Positions 15,319-24,591 of a stretch of DNA of 42,464 nt are shown piece after piece. Origin of the DNA: Alphaproteobacteria bacterium (GTDB lineage Bacteria; Pseudomonadota; Alphaproteobacteria; TMED109); NCBI GenBank assembly GCA_022824395.1, contig JAJDZX010000078.1:1-42464 (forward strand). Direction: 5' to 3'. The notes below the pieces were generated by a model. It was not told the origin of the DNA. It made no database searches and saw only the letters and a program-made list of their open reading frames with translations. Each line of letters opens with the position of its first letter. Position 1 is the stretch's first letter. A program made the position numbers and the translations under genes.

Positions 15319-16756
15319 ACCTTCCCCACTGGTACTGGCGGCCCCCGGCCGACGCGGGATGGTGCTGACGGCCGTCGATCAGCGGGCCGAACAGGCCGGC
15401 CTGCTGCCCGGCATGCGTCTGGTGGATGCACGCGCCTTGGTGGCCGGGGTCGCCGTGGGAACGGCGGACCCGGCCGCCGACCAGCAGGCCCTGACGCGGC
15501 TGGGATTGTGGTGCGGCCGCTTCACACCCCGCGTCGCATGCGACGGCACCGACGGCCTTCTGCTCGATGTCACCGGCTGTTCCCATCTGTTCGGGGGCGA
15601 ACCGGCGATGGTGCAAACCGTTTCGAAACGGCTGACAGGCTTCGGACTGGAGGCCCGGCTGGGGCTCGCCGATACCCCGGGCGCGGCCAGGGCCCTGGCC
15701 CGCTTCGCCCCTGAGTGCCGACGCATCGTCCCCCCCGGCAACCTCCGGGAAGCCCTGGCCCCCCTGCCCGTCGAAGCGCTCGGCGTGACGCGCGACGATG
15801 CCCTGACACTGCGCCATCTGGGGCTGACCACCATCAGGGCGATCATTCGATTGCCGCGCACAGCCCTGCTGCGCCGGTTCCCATCCTGCGGGGCCGGAAA
15901 CGGATTGCTCCAGCGCCTCGACCGGATTCTCGGAGACCGGAACGAACATCTCTCCCCTCTGATTCCTCCGCCGGCTTATCGCTGGCGCCTGGATTTTGCG
16001 GAACCGGTCATGCACAGGGAGGGGCTGGAAGCCGCGCTGGTCAACGTGATGGCCCGCGCCACGGCTGCGCTGAAACGCGACCACCGCGGTGCGCGGCGAC
16101 TGGTGCTCTGGTGCTTCGGGATCGATGGAAGCGTGACCGAACACACCGTGGCGGCATCCCGGCCGACACGGGACGCAGACCATCTCCGGCGTCTGCTCGT
16201 GGGCGAGCTTGAAACCGTGGACCCCGGGTTCGGGATCGATGCCATCGTGCTGCACGCGGCCTCGGTCGAACCACTGTCAGCCCGGCAGCTTTCGCTCGAC
16301 GACGGCCAGCAGGACCATCTTGACCTGCTCATCGACCGGCTCGCGGCGCGTCTGGGAGCCGGCGCTGTCCGGCGTCCGGTCGCCACCGGGCACCGCTTCC
16401 CGGAACAGGCCGAACGCCTTGCCGGACCCGGCGAAGCCCCGGCCTCCCCGTCTTCGTACCCGGACCTCCCCCCGCGCCCGTTGCGCCTGTTTGAACGCCC
16501 GGAGCCCCTGCAGGTCATCGCCCTGATCCCGGATGGCCCGCCGCGCCTGTTCATCTGGCGGCGGGTGCGCTTCCGCATCGCCCGGGCCGCCGGCCCTGAG
16601 CGCATCGCTCCGGAATGGTGGGCGCCGGACAGCTGCCAGGCGACGCGCGACTATTGGCGCGTCGAAGACACGGATGGCCATCGCTACTGGCTCTACCGCG
16701 CCGACCTCCGTGGCGACGGCGTTCCGCGCTGGTTTCTCCACGGCCTGTACGGATGA
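15212..16756 (+). CDS. imuB: ImuB, catalytically inactive Y-family polymerase homologue
   Basis: A 514-residue Y-family homologue. MRRVLSVWLPRWAIDR is the typical ImuB start, and the palm/finger region includes RGMVLTAVDQRAEQAGLLPGM. Where active Y-family polymerases have the SIDEAFLD acidic motif, this protein has CDGTDGLLLDVTGCSHLFGGE, as ImuB proteins do, so it is expected not to polymerise but to act as the hub binding the beta clamp, ImuA and DnaE2. A helix-hairpin-helix-like region (LRHLGLTTIRAIIRLPRTALLRRF) and a C-terminal domain follow. ATG 15212 lies within imuA, giving a long overlap that implies coupled translation; dnaE2 starts 6 bases after its stop. Confidence 0.94.
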   Translation: MRRVLSVWLPRWAIDRRQQPLISSARSAPHSFEPVKPSPLVLAAPGRRGMVLTAVDQRAEQAGLLPGMRLVDARALVAGVAVGTADPAADQQALTRLGLWCGRFTPRVACDGTDGLLLDVTGCSHLFGGEPAMVQTVSKRLTGFGLEARLGLADTPGAARALARFAPECRRIVPPGNLREALAPLPVEALGVTRDDALTLRHLGLTTIRAIIRLPRTALLRRFPSCGAGNGLLQRLDRILGDRNEHLSPLIPPPAYRWRLDFAEPVMHREGLEAALVNVMARATAALKRDHRGARRLVLWCFGIDGSVTEHTVAASRPTRDADHLRRLLVGELETVDPGFGIDAIVLHAASVEPLSARQLSLDDGQQDHLDLLIDRLAARLGAGAVRRPVATGHRFPEQAERLAGPGEAPASPSSYPDLPPRPLRLFERPEPLQVIALIPDGPPRLFIWRRVRFRIARAAGPERIAPEWWAPDSCQATRDYWRVEDTDGHRYWLYRADLRGDGVPRWFLHGLYG

Positions 16757-16762
16757 CGCGCC

Positions 16763-19700
16763 TTGTACGCCGAATTACAGACGACCACCAACTTCAGCTT
16801 CCTCCGGGGCGGCTCCCATCCCGAGGAGCTGGTGGAACGGGCGACGGCGCTAGGGCTGTCGGCGATCGGCATCACCGACCGGCATTCGCTGGCCGGCATC
16901 GTGCGGGCCCACGTGGCTGCCAAGGAGGCGGGAATCCGTCTGCTGGCCGGTGCCCGCCTTGATCTCGAGGACGGCCCTTCCCTGCTGTGCTATCCGCGCG
17001 ACCGTGCAGCCTATGGCCGCCTTTGCCGCCTGCTGACATTGGGACAGCGGCGCGCGGACAAGGGCAAGTGCCGGCTCCATCTGCAGGACCTCCGCGCCCA
17101 TGCCGAGGGCCAGGTCCTCATCGTCCTGCCCCCTCCCGGCCCGCACGTCGAGACCTTCGCCGAAAACCTGGCCGGGTTACGCGGCCACCTCACGGGATCG
17201 TGCTACCTGGCTGTTCACATGCTCTACCGGGGTGATGATCGCACCCGCATCGCCCGGCTGGCCAGGCTCGCTGACCGCCATGACATGCCGCTGGTCGCCA
17301 CCAACGACGTTCTCTACCACCTCCCCGAGCGCCGCCCGCTGCAGGATGTCCTGACGGCCATCCGGGAACACACGTCCGTCCAGAGCGCCGGCTACCTGCT
17401 GAACGCCAATGCAGAACGTCATCTGAAGAGCCCGACCGAGATGATGCGCCTCTTCGCCGGGCACGAAGCACTGACCGCCCGGACCGTCGAGATTGCCGAC
17501 TCGATCGATTTCCGTCTGGACGAGCTGGCGTACGACTACCCGGATGAGCCCGTGCCTGCAGGCAAGACCCCGCAGCAGCACCTGGAAGATCTGACCTGGG
17601 AAGGGGCCGCCCGGCACTTCCCCGACGGGCTTCCTGCGGCGCTCCGCAACACCCTGGAACGCGAGCTTGCCCTCATCAATCAGCTCGCCTACGCCTGCTA
17701 TTTCCTCACGGTCCACGACATCGTGCAGTTCGCCAGGCGAAAGGACATCCTGTGCCAGGGACGCGGCTCGGCAGCCAGTTCAGCGGTCTGCTATTGCCTC
17801 GGCATTACCGCCGTCAACCCGACCGAGATCGACCTGCTGTTCGAGCGCTTCATCTCTCCCGAGCGCGGGGAGCCGCCCGACATCGACATCGATTTCGAGC
17901 ACGAACGGCGCGAGGAGGTCATCCAGTACATCTACGGGCGGTACGGCCGGGACCGTGCGGCCCTGGCCGCGACCGTGATCACCTACCGCGCCCGAAGCGC
18001 CGCCCGTGAAGTCGGCAAGGCCATGGGCCTATCCGAGGACACGGCGGCGGCCCTGACCGATTCCCTCAGGCAAGAGGGAGGATTCTCGGAAAAACGTGTC
18101 CGTGAGGCCGGTTTTGACCCCGCCAATCCGGGCCTTCGCATGACCCTGGCCCTGGCCTCCCAGCTGATCGGGTTTCCCCGCCACCTTTCCCAGCATGTCG
18201 GCGGGTTTGTGCTGAGTCGCAGCCCCTTGTGCGAGATGGTGCCGATCGGCAATGCGGCCATGCCGGAGCGCACGTTTGTCGAATGGGACAAGGACGATCT
18301 GGAAGCTCTCGGGTTCATGAAGGTCGACGTGCTGGGCCTCGGCATGCTGACCTGCATCCGCAAGGCGTTCGAATTGCTGAAATGCCACCGGGGCATCGAC
18401 CTGAAACTCGCTGACGTGCCACGCGAGGACCCGGCGGTTTACGACATGCTGTGCTGCGCTGATTCCATTGGCGTGTTCCAGGTCGAAAGCCGCGCCCAGA
18501 TGAACATGCTGCCGCGTCTCAAGCCGCGGTGCTTCTACGATCTCGTGATCGAAGTCGCGATCGTCCGTCCCGGTCCAATCCAGGGTGACATGGTGCACCC
18601 CTATCTGCGGCGGCGCGACGGCCTGGAACGGGTGGTTTACCCCGAACCCAGCCCGGAGCACGGCCCACCGGACGAACTGCAAAGAGTGCTGGAAAAAACC
18701 CTGGGGGTTCCACTCTTCCAGGAACAGGCGATGCGCATCGCGATCACGGCGGCCAGGTTCAGTCCCGACGAAGCCAATGCCCTGCGTCACTCGATGGCCA
18801 CCTTCCGGAAACGCGGGACCCTGCACCTGCTCCGCGAGAAGATGGTCGGCCGCATGATCAGGCGCGGCTACGACCCAAAGCTTGCCGCACGCTGCTTCCG
18901 CCAGATCGAGGGTTTCGGCGAGTACGGGTTCCCGGAGTCCCATGCCGCCAGTTTCGCGCACCTCGCCTACGTGTCGTCATGGCTCAAGTGCCACCATCCC
19001 GAAACGTTTGCCTGTGCCTTGTTGAACGCGCAGCCCATGGGCTTCTATGCGCCGGCGCAAATCGTGCGCGACGCTCGCGAGCATGGTGTCGAGGTACGGT
19101 CCGCCGACATCAACATGAGCCATTGGGACAACTCGCTGGAACCGGCACCCGACGGGCATCTGGCGCTCAGGCTCGGCATGCGCCAGATCGGAGGGTTGCG
19201 CAAAGACGACGTCCGTCGCGTGGTCAGGGAACGCAGCAGGCGGTACGTCAGCGTCGCCGATGTTCGCCGCCGTACCGGCGTTCCGGATACCACCCTCAAG
19301 TGCCTGGCCGAAGCGGACGCCTTCCGTTCCATCGGCCTCGACCGGCGCCAGGCACTATGGGATGTCCTTGAGGACACGCCCGAGCTGCCCCTGTTCGCAG
19401 ACCATCTCGACGCCGGCGACGCTTCAGGCATGCCGTTGCCGGCCATGCCGCCGGGCGAACACGTCCTTGCCGATTACCGGGCCCTGCGCCTGTCCCTGAA
19501 GGCGCATCCCGTCTCATTCCTGCGTGGGAAACTTGCGGGCGCGGGCGCCCTGCCGGCCGAACAGATCAACCGGGACGCTCGCGACGGCCAGGGAGCCGCC
19601 GCTGCCGGCATCGTCCTGGCGCGGCAACGCCCCGGAAGCGCCAAGGGAGTCATCTTCATGACCCTGGAAGACGAAACCGGCGTCGTCAACATCGTGGCCT

Positions 19701-19957
19701 GGCCCCGAACCACCGAAAGGTTCCGCCGGGCCGTGATGACCAGCCGGCTGGCCCTGGTCAGGGGACGCATTCAGCGCACCGGCAACATCGTCCATCTGGT
19801 CGCCGACAGCCTTGAGGACATCACGGGCTGGCTTTCCCTGCTGTCGGAACACACCGCGACGGCTGCCCGGCACCAAACGCACCATGCCGCTATCCCGACG
19901 GCTGCGCGCCATCCGAGGAATCAGCGGGTCATTCCGAGATCTCGAGATTTCCACTGA
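16763..19957 (+). CDS. dnaE2: DnaE2, error-prone DNA polymerase III alpha subunit
   Basis: A 1064-residue C-family polymerase of the DnaE2/ImuC type. The N-terminal PHP domain (residues about 1-190) opens with YAELQTTTNFSFLRGGSHPEELV and contains ITDRHSL. The palm has GRGSAASSAVCYCLG and the catalytic aspartates Asp373 and Asp375 in PPDIDIDFEHERRE, with the third, Asp522, in MKVDVLGLGML. Fingers, a helix-hairpin-helix region (KCLAEADAFRSIGLDRRQAL) and an OB-fold near residues 950-1035 (VIFMTLEDETGVVNIVAWP) follow. TTG at 16763 is the only plausible start because an in-frame TGA lies 9 bases upstream. It completes the SOS-controlled cassette. The 354 bases after it hold no gene I can support. 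Confidence 0.96.
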   Translation: MYAELQTTTNFSFLRGGSHPEELVERATALGLSAIGITDRHSLAGIVRAHVAAKEAGIRLLAGARLDLEDGPSLLCYPRDRAAYGRLCRLLTLGQRRADKGKCRLHLQDLRAHAEGQVLIVLPPPGPHVETFAENLAGLRGHLTGSCYLAVHMLYRGDDRTRIARLARLADRHDMPLVATNDVLYHLPERRPLQDVLTAIREHTSVQSAGYLLNANAERHLKSPTEMMRLFAGHEALTARTVEIADSIDFRLDELAYDYPDEPVPAGKTPQQHLEDLTWEGAARHFPDGLPAALRNTLERELALINQLAYACYFLTVHDIVQFARRKDILCQGRGSAASSAVCYCLGITAVNPTEIDLLFERFISPERGEPPDIDIDFEHERREEVIQYIYGRYGRDRAALAATVITYRARSAAREVGKAMGLSEDTAAALTDSLRQEGGFSEKRVREAGFDPANPGLRMTLALASQLIGFPRHLSQHVGGFVLSRSPLCEMVPIGNAAMPERTFVEWDKDDLEALGFMKVDVLGLGMLTCIRKAFELLKCHRGIDLKLADVPREDPAVYDMLCCADSIGVFQVESRAQMNMLPRLKPRCFYDLVIEVAIVRPGPIQGDMVHPYLRRRDGLERVVYPEPSPEHGPPDELQRVLEKTLGVPLFQEQAMRIAITAARFSPDEANALRHSMATFRKRGTLHLLREKMVGRMIRRGYDPKLAARCFRQIEGFGEYGFPESHAASFAHLAYVSSWLKCHHPETFACALLNAQPMGFYAPAQIVRDAREHGVEVRSADINMSHWDNSLEPAPDGHLALRLGMRQIGGLRKDDVRRVVRERSRRYVSVADVRRRTGVPDTTLKCLAEADAFRSIGLDRRQALWDVLEDTPELPLFADHLDAGDASGMPLPAMPPGEHVLADYRALRLSLKAHPVSFLRGKLAGAGALPAEQINRDARDGQGAAAAGIVLARQRPGSAKGVIFMTLEDETGVVNIVAWPRTTERFRRAVMTSRLALVRGRIQRTGNIVHLVADSLEDITGWLSLLSEHTATAARHQTHHAAIPTAARHPRNQRVIPRSRDFH

Positions 19958-20311
19958 ACGCCGGCCGCACCGAAACCGGCTGCGTCCGGCACAAGTCGTA
20001 TCCGGCTTGCAGCACCGGGCGCCACGCAACCGGCACAACGATGGACCTCATCGATCCAGAGCCCGGGATCAGGCAGGACACAACCCGGCGGTGCGCACGC
20101 GCCTGCACTGCGTGACGCCTCGAATTATCGCCAAATCAAGCATATACAGGCCATTCATCCGGGCCCCGTTGACACCGGTAAGCGCGAACCGAAAGATCCG
20201 GTTCGGTGGCCCCGCCGCAGCCCATCCGCCCCTTGCATGCTCACAAATCTCGGGCAGGCACCGGCGCGGACCGGCTGGCTGGACGAAGGCGCAACCACGA
20301 AAAGGCAAGCC

Positions 20312-20752
20312 ATGGCTCAAGAGTTGACCGCACAACGGGTAACCCTGATTTCCCTCGGCGTCGACGATCTTGAACGATCCGGCGCCTTCTACGAGGCTCT
20401 CGGCTGGCAGGCGGCGGAAAAATTGCCGGAGGTGAGGTTCTATCGGCTGAAAGGCCTGATGCTCGGCCTGATCGGCATCGACGCCCTGGCAACGGACCAG
20501 GGACGCCCCGGAGCCCGCCTCGGCACGGGGGCCATGACCTTGGCGCAGAACTATCGCTCGCCGGCCGAAGTGGACACGGCATTTGCCGACGCGATCGCGG
20601 CGGGGGCCACCGTCCTGAAGCGACCGGAGCAGGTCCACTGGGGCGGGTACTCAGGCTACTTCGCCGACCCGGACGGCCACGTCTGGGAAATCGCGCACAA
20701 CCCCTTCTGGCCGCTAGATGCCGACGGTTATCTCTTAGGCGAGTACAGTTAG
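20312..20752 (+). CDS. VOC (glyoxalase/bleomycin resistance) family protein
   Basis: A 146-residue single vicinal-oxygen-chelate module pair. The first beta-alpha-beta-beta-beta unit begins QRVTLISLGVDDLERSGAFYEALGW, and the second ends GGYSGYFADPDGHVWEIAHNPFWPL. The final Glu of VWEIAHNP is a usual metal ligand in this fold. Its substrate is unknown; related proteins are annotated as glyoxalase-like or lactoylglutathione lyase-like, but the exact reaction cannot be inferred. ATG 20312 is used since the upstream extension has no homology. It stands alone between dnaE2 and the permease. Confidence 0.85.
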   Translation: MAQELTAQRVTLISLGVDDLERSGAFYEALGWQAAEKLPEVRFYRLKGLMLGLIGIDALATDQGRPGARLGTGAMTLAQNYRSPAEVDTAFADAIAAGATVLKRPEQVHWGGYSGYFADPDGHVWEIAHNPFWPLDADGYLLGEYS

Positions 20753-20982
20753 CGCAAGTCAGTGCCGTCTCGAACGCTGCGCGAGGCAAGGCGGTCGAGC
20801 GCCATCTGCGGAAGCAGGGGCGCGTTCGGTCGCGCCGTCCGCACGCGCCGCGGGAGAGCCTGATCCACTTCCTGCACCACGTGCGCCGACGGCTCCAGAT
20901 TTTCTGGACTATGTTCTCCGCTTCCGCCGGTATCCCCGATCACCGGCATGCCAGTCCAAGTTCTTCCAGTTCGAGTTCCATC

Positions 20983-22728
20983 ATGGCTCCAGACCAATTG
21001 TCCGTTCGCCACGGAGTCCGCTACGAGGCCGATGAGCGTCCTTCCGTCCCCCTTACGTTCGGTCTGGGCCTTCAGTACACCATCTTGTCCCTTGCCGGTG
21101 TTGTGCTGATTCCGGCAGTGCTCATCACAGTCGCTGGCGAGAGCGAGGCCTATCTGAACTGGGCCGTGTTCGGCGCGCTGGTGGTGAGCGGAATCGCCAC
21201 GGCCGTCCAAGCCATCCGTATCGGCAGGCTTGGGGCCGGTTACATCCTCGTGATGGGCAGTACTTCGGCCTTTCTGGCTGTCAGCGTGACTGCGCTCGAA
21301 CAAGGCGGACCGGGACTATTGGCCACCCTGATCGTCTGTTCTTCATTCGTGCAGTTTTTCCTCGGTGCGAAGATGGCCATGCTGCGGCGTGTCTTCACGC
21401 CCACGGTGGCCGGGACGGTCCTGATGCTGATCCCGGTCACTATTGCGCCAATCGTCTTCCGGAAGCTCACAGACGTTCCTGACGGGTCCGCGCAGCTTGC
21501 CGCGCCTATCACCGCATTGGTGACTCTGGCTGCCATCATCCTGGTTGCACTGCGATTTTCGGGCGCCTTGCGCGTCTGGGCCCCGGCTATCGGCATCGTT
21601 GCAGGAGGCCTCGTTGGGGCGGCATTCGGTCTCTACGATATCGGCCGTGTGGTGGACGCTCCGTGGATCGGACTCCCCGATTTCGGCTCGTATCCGGGCC
21701 TGGACCTGAGCTTCGACGCCACGTTCTGGTCCCTGCTTCCGGGATTCCTGATCATTACCCTGGTCGGGGCCATGGACACGTTGGGCGATGCAATCGCCGT
21801 TCAGCGCGCCTCGTGGCGCCGGCCGCGCGCCATCGATTTCCGGTCGATCCAGGGGGCCATCAATGCCGATGGCCTTGGCAACCTCCTGTCCGGCCTCGGC
21901 GGGACGGTTCCCAATACAACCTACGGCATTGGCATTGCGTTGACCGAACTGACCGGTATAGCCGCCCGGTCCGTCGGGGTATGCGTCGGCGCTCTGTTTG
22001 TCGCGCTGGCGTTCCTGCCCAAACCGGTGGCGGCTGTCTTGGCGCTGCCGGGACCTGTCGTGGGAGCCTACTTCGCGGTAGCTATCGCCCTCTTGTTTGT
22101 CTTTGGCGTGCAGATTCTCATCAAGGATGGGCTGGACTACCGAAAAAGCCTGATCGTCGGCTTCGCCTTCTCCGTGGGCCTCGCCTTCCAGTACGACATG
22201 GTCTATCCGGAACTCCAGCAGGGTGCCTGGGGCGAGTTGTTGGGGCACGGCATGACGGCAGGGGGAATCACCGTAATCCTCCTGTCGGGTTTTCTTGATC
22301 TGACCAGCAGGAGGCCGAAGCGGTTGCGCACCGCCCTTTCCGCAAACGCCCTCACCGAAATCGACAAGTTTCTGTCGGATTTCGGACAGCGGACCCAGTA
22401 TGACGAGCAGATGATGGTCCGGCTGCGCGCCGTGGGCGAAGAAGCGCTGCACATCCTTCTTGGCGACGGCCCTCAGAAACAGGAACGCAAGTTGCTGCTG
22501 GTAGCGAGCGCAGACGAACTATCCGCGGACCTGGAGTTTATTGCCAGTGGCTCCGGCACGAACCTTGAGGATCAGCTCGCGATGTTGAACGAGGGTGTAA
22601 CAGACATTCCGAACGAGGCGGAGACTCCCCTGCGCCTGTTGCGCCACTACGCGACGTCGGTGCGGCACCGCCAATACCACGACACCGACATCTTGACAGT
22701 TCATCTGCAGCCCCGGGAGACGGACTGA
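20983..22728 (+). CDS. NCS2 (xanthine/uracil) family permease with an extra C-terminal cytoplasmic domain
   Basis: A 581-residue protein. Residues about 25-435 form the nucleobase:cation symporter-2 core, with many hydrophobic helices and motifs such as FGLGLQYTILSLAGVVLIPA, LLPGFLIITLVGAMDTLGDAIA and NLLSGLGGTVPNTTYGIGIALTELTG. The last equals the substrate-site and sodium/proton-site region of UraA/UapA homologues. NCS2 permeases are usually 420-480 residues. Here about 140 more residues (443-581) form a soluble domain beginning ALTEIDKFLSDFGQRTQYDEQMM, with a pattern like RsbW-type GHKL ATPase folds (AVGEEALHILL, LEFIASGSGTNLEDQ, LRLLRHYATSVRHR). The substrate is a purine, pyrimidine or ascorbate-like compound. 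ATG 20983 matches the start of the hydrophilic N-terminus. Confidence 0.88.
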   Translation: MAPDQLSVRHGVRYEADERPSVPLTFGLGLQYTILSLAGVVLIPAVLITVAGESEAYLNWAVFGALVVSGIATAVQAIRIGRLGAGYILVMGSTSAFLAVSVTALEQGGPGLLATLIVCSSFVQFFLGAKMAMLRRVFTPTVAGTVLMLIPVTIAPIVFRKLTDVPDGSAQLAAPITALVTLAAIILVALRFSGALRVWAPAIGIVAGGLVGAAFGLYDIGRVVDAPWIGLPDFGSYPGLDLSFDATFWSLLPGFLIITLVGAMDTLGDAIAVQRASWRRPRAIDFRSIQGAINADGLGNLLSGLGGTVPNTTYGIGIALTELTGIAARSVGVCVGALFVALAFLPKPVAAVLALPGPVVGAYFAVAIALLFVFGVQILIKDGLDYRKSLIVGFAFSVGLAFQYDMVYPELQQGAWGELLGHGMTAGGITVILLSGFLDLTSRRPKRLRTALSANALTEIDKFLSDFGQRTQYDEQMMVRLRAVGEEALHILLGDGPQKQERKLLLVASADELSADLEFIASGSGTNLEDQLAMLNEGVTDIPNEAETPLRLLRHYATSVRHRQYHDTDILTVHLQPRETD

Positions 22729-23064
22729 ATGCGGGTGCAGAGCTTCATCAGCCGGCCGCCGAGGGCGTGGCTGGGCGCCTCCATCGAAGCATCGCCCGCA
22801 TCCGGCGGTTCATTCCAAGAAACACTCGGCGGAAGGCGGTGCCGCCGCTTGCCGTCACGGCGCAGCATTTGGCGGCATCTCGCGCCTTGAACCCGACGAA
22901 GGCAGCACGCTCGTGAATACTCCGTCGGCGGGCCTGGTGGTCATCGCCGGAACATGCAGCGGAACGCGCCAATCGGCGTGGTTGATGTCCGTGGCTGCCG
23001 ACCCACGAGGTGCCAGTGACGGGAACGCCAAGCCGAAAACCATTTGCAAACTGGGAGGGAGACG
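22729..23064. other. Gap without a supported gene
   Basis: This 336-base stretch between the permease and the second VOC gene has several short open frames on both strands but none with a recognisable product, a ribosome site or codon use like the neighbours. The only supported signal is the GGGAGGGA ribosome site of the next gene near its right edge. Confidence 0.5.
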
Positions 23065-23454
23065 ATGATCAGTCGGATCGATCACGTGGTCGTTAACTGC
23101 CGTGACGTCGAGTCCATGGCAGATTGGTACGAGCGGGTGCTGGGGTTCGAACGAGAGGAATTCTTCGGCCCAATCCGGCGGATCGCGCTCAAATTCGGCC
23201 AGCAAAAGATCAATCTTCGTCCAAGTGGGGCAAGCAACTGGATGACAGGGGAGGTCGATCCGCCGGGCGCGATGGATCTCTGTTTCATTACAGACGGCCC
23301 GATCGACGCTGCCATTGAGCAATTGGGCGCACAGGGCATCGACATCATCCACGGCCCGGCCGCCCAGCGGGGGGCTTTGGGGGAGATGACTTCGATCTAC
23401 TTCCGCGACCCGGAGGGCAATCTGCTCGAGATTGCCTCGTACGGATCGAGTTAG
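23065..23454 (+). CDS. VOC family protein
   Basis: A 129-residue vicinal-oxygen-chelate protein, shorter than and not closely similar to the one at 20312. It starts MISRIDHVVVNCRDVESMADWYERVLGF, the typical first module with a His ligand (DHVVVN), and ends SIYFRDPEGNLLEIASYG with a Glu ligand; another possible ligand region is MDLCFITDGP. This arrangement is common in glyoxalase I-like and ring-cleavage-like dioxygenase relatives. The start ATG 23065 follows a strong GGGAGGGA site. The function is unassigned. No operon partner is evident; the next gene begins 155 bases on. Confidence 0.88.
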   Translation: MISRIDHVVVNCRDVESMADWYERVLGFEREEFFGPIRRIALKFGQQKINLRPSGASNWMTGEVDPPGAMDLCFITDGPIDAAIEQLGAQGIDIIHGPAAQRGALGEMTSIYFRDPEGNLLEIASYGSS

Positions 23455-23609
23455 TCGTCCATGCATGAAGCTCTCGCCCTGGCCCTCGACAGGACAATCC
23501 TGCCACCGCCCGGGGTGCAGACACCGTGATCGTGATGACACTCCAGCCGGTAATCGGCGCCACGAGACGTACCGAGCCGGAACCCGGGCCTCGAACAAGG
23601 ATGCCTTGA

Positions 23610-24368
23610 ATGTCCGCAACGAGCAGAAATTCCAGCCCCTCCCCCGATGTGGTGAACGATCTCGCCCCAAGCGGGACGTTGCGGGCCGCCATCAACATGG
23701 CCAACTTCCTGCTGGTGACGGGCCAGACAACAAGTGGCGACCCGGAGGGTGTGTCGCCGGGCATGGCACGGGAACTGGCCCGTCAGCTCGGCGTCCGGCT
23801 CGAGCTGCTGCCATACGGGACGCCGGGCGAGATTGCCGACGATGCCGGGACCGGTACCTGGGATATCGCGAACATCGGGGCCGAACCGAAGCGCGCGGAG
23901 AAGATCGATTTCACGGCCGCCTATTGCGAGATACAGGCGACGTACCTGGTGTCTGCCGGCTCGCAGATCAGGTCGATCGAGGATGTAGACCGCCCTGGGG
24001 TGCGCATCGCGGTTTCGGCGCGGAGCGCCTACGACCTGTGGCTGGAACGCCATATCCGGCATGCCGAACTGGTGCGCGCCGAGGGTCTCGATGCGTCATA
24101 TGAACTCTTCGTGCACGAAGGTCTTGACGCCCTGGCCGGGCTGCGGCCCCGCCTGATCTCCGATGTCGAGAAACTGCCGGGCGCGCGAATTCTTGACGGC
24201 CAGTTCACTGCGGTCCAGCAAGCCATGGGATGCACGCGCGGGCGGCACGCGGGCGCAGCCTTTCTAAGGAATTTCGTGGAAACGATGAAAGCCTCGGGTT
24301 TCGTCAATGACCTGATCACGAAGCACGGCGTCCAAGGCCGCCTATCGGTCGCACCAGCGGCCCAATAG
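23610..24368 (+). CDS. Family 3 extracellular solute-binding-like protein without a signal peptide
   Basis: A 252-residue protein with the type II periplasmic-binding fold of family 3 (amino-acid-type) solute-binding proteins: GTLRAAINMANFLLVTG, SPGMARELARQLGVRLELLPYGTPGEIAD, WDIANIGAEPKRAEKIDFTAAY, EIQATYLVSAGS and the second-lobe hinge VRIAVSARSAYDLWLER. No hydrophobic signal sequence precedes it: the N-terminus is MSATSRNSSPSPDVVNDL, and in-frame upstream codons give none either. It therefore probably stays in the cytoplasm, or the true start is misjudged. No ABC permease or ATPase is adjacent. It could bind a small ligand as a sensor or be a cyclohexadienyl-dehydratase-like enzyme. Confidence 0.8.
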   Translation: MSATSRNSSPSPDVVNDLAPSGTLRAAINMANFLLVTGQTTSGDPEGVSPGMARELARQLGVRLELLPYGTPGEIADDAGTGTWDIANIGAEPKRAEKIDFTAAYCEIQATYLVSAGSQIRSIEDVDRPGVRIAVSARSAYDLWLERHIRHAELVRAEGLDASYELFVHEGLDALAGLRPRLISDVEKLPGARILDGQFTAVQQAMGCTRGRHAGAAFLRNFVETMKASGFVNDLITKHGVQGRLSVAPAAQ

Positions 24369-24591
24369 CAGGTCTCGGTTCCGCCAGTTGACGGCCACGA
24401 TCGGAATTTCGTGACACATCGCAGTCTCCACTCGACGGGAGCATCCGAGCGCACACCCCGCCCCAGGAAAAAGACCGGTCGGTGCGCGCATGCGATCGAT
24501 GTCGACGGCCTCCGGAGGTCCGGGAAGCAGTCTTCGCCGGGCGCGCTGACGCGCCATGCGCGACGGACACCGCCGACCCGAGACAACCGCG

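Noticed and set aside
20196..20216. Hairpin CGAACCG/CGGTTCG between dnaE2 and the first VOC gene as a terminator
   Set aside because: The stem is only seven pairs and no T-run follows; it lies far from the dnaE2 stop.
20753..20982. Possible riboswitch or leader RNA before the NCS2 permease
   Set aside because: I looked for purine-type or xanthine-type (NMT1-like) core motifs and found no conserved junction or hairpin set that supports one.
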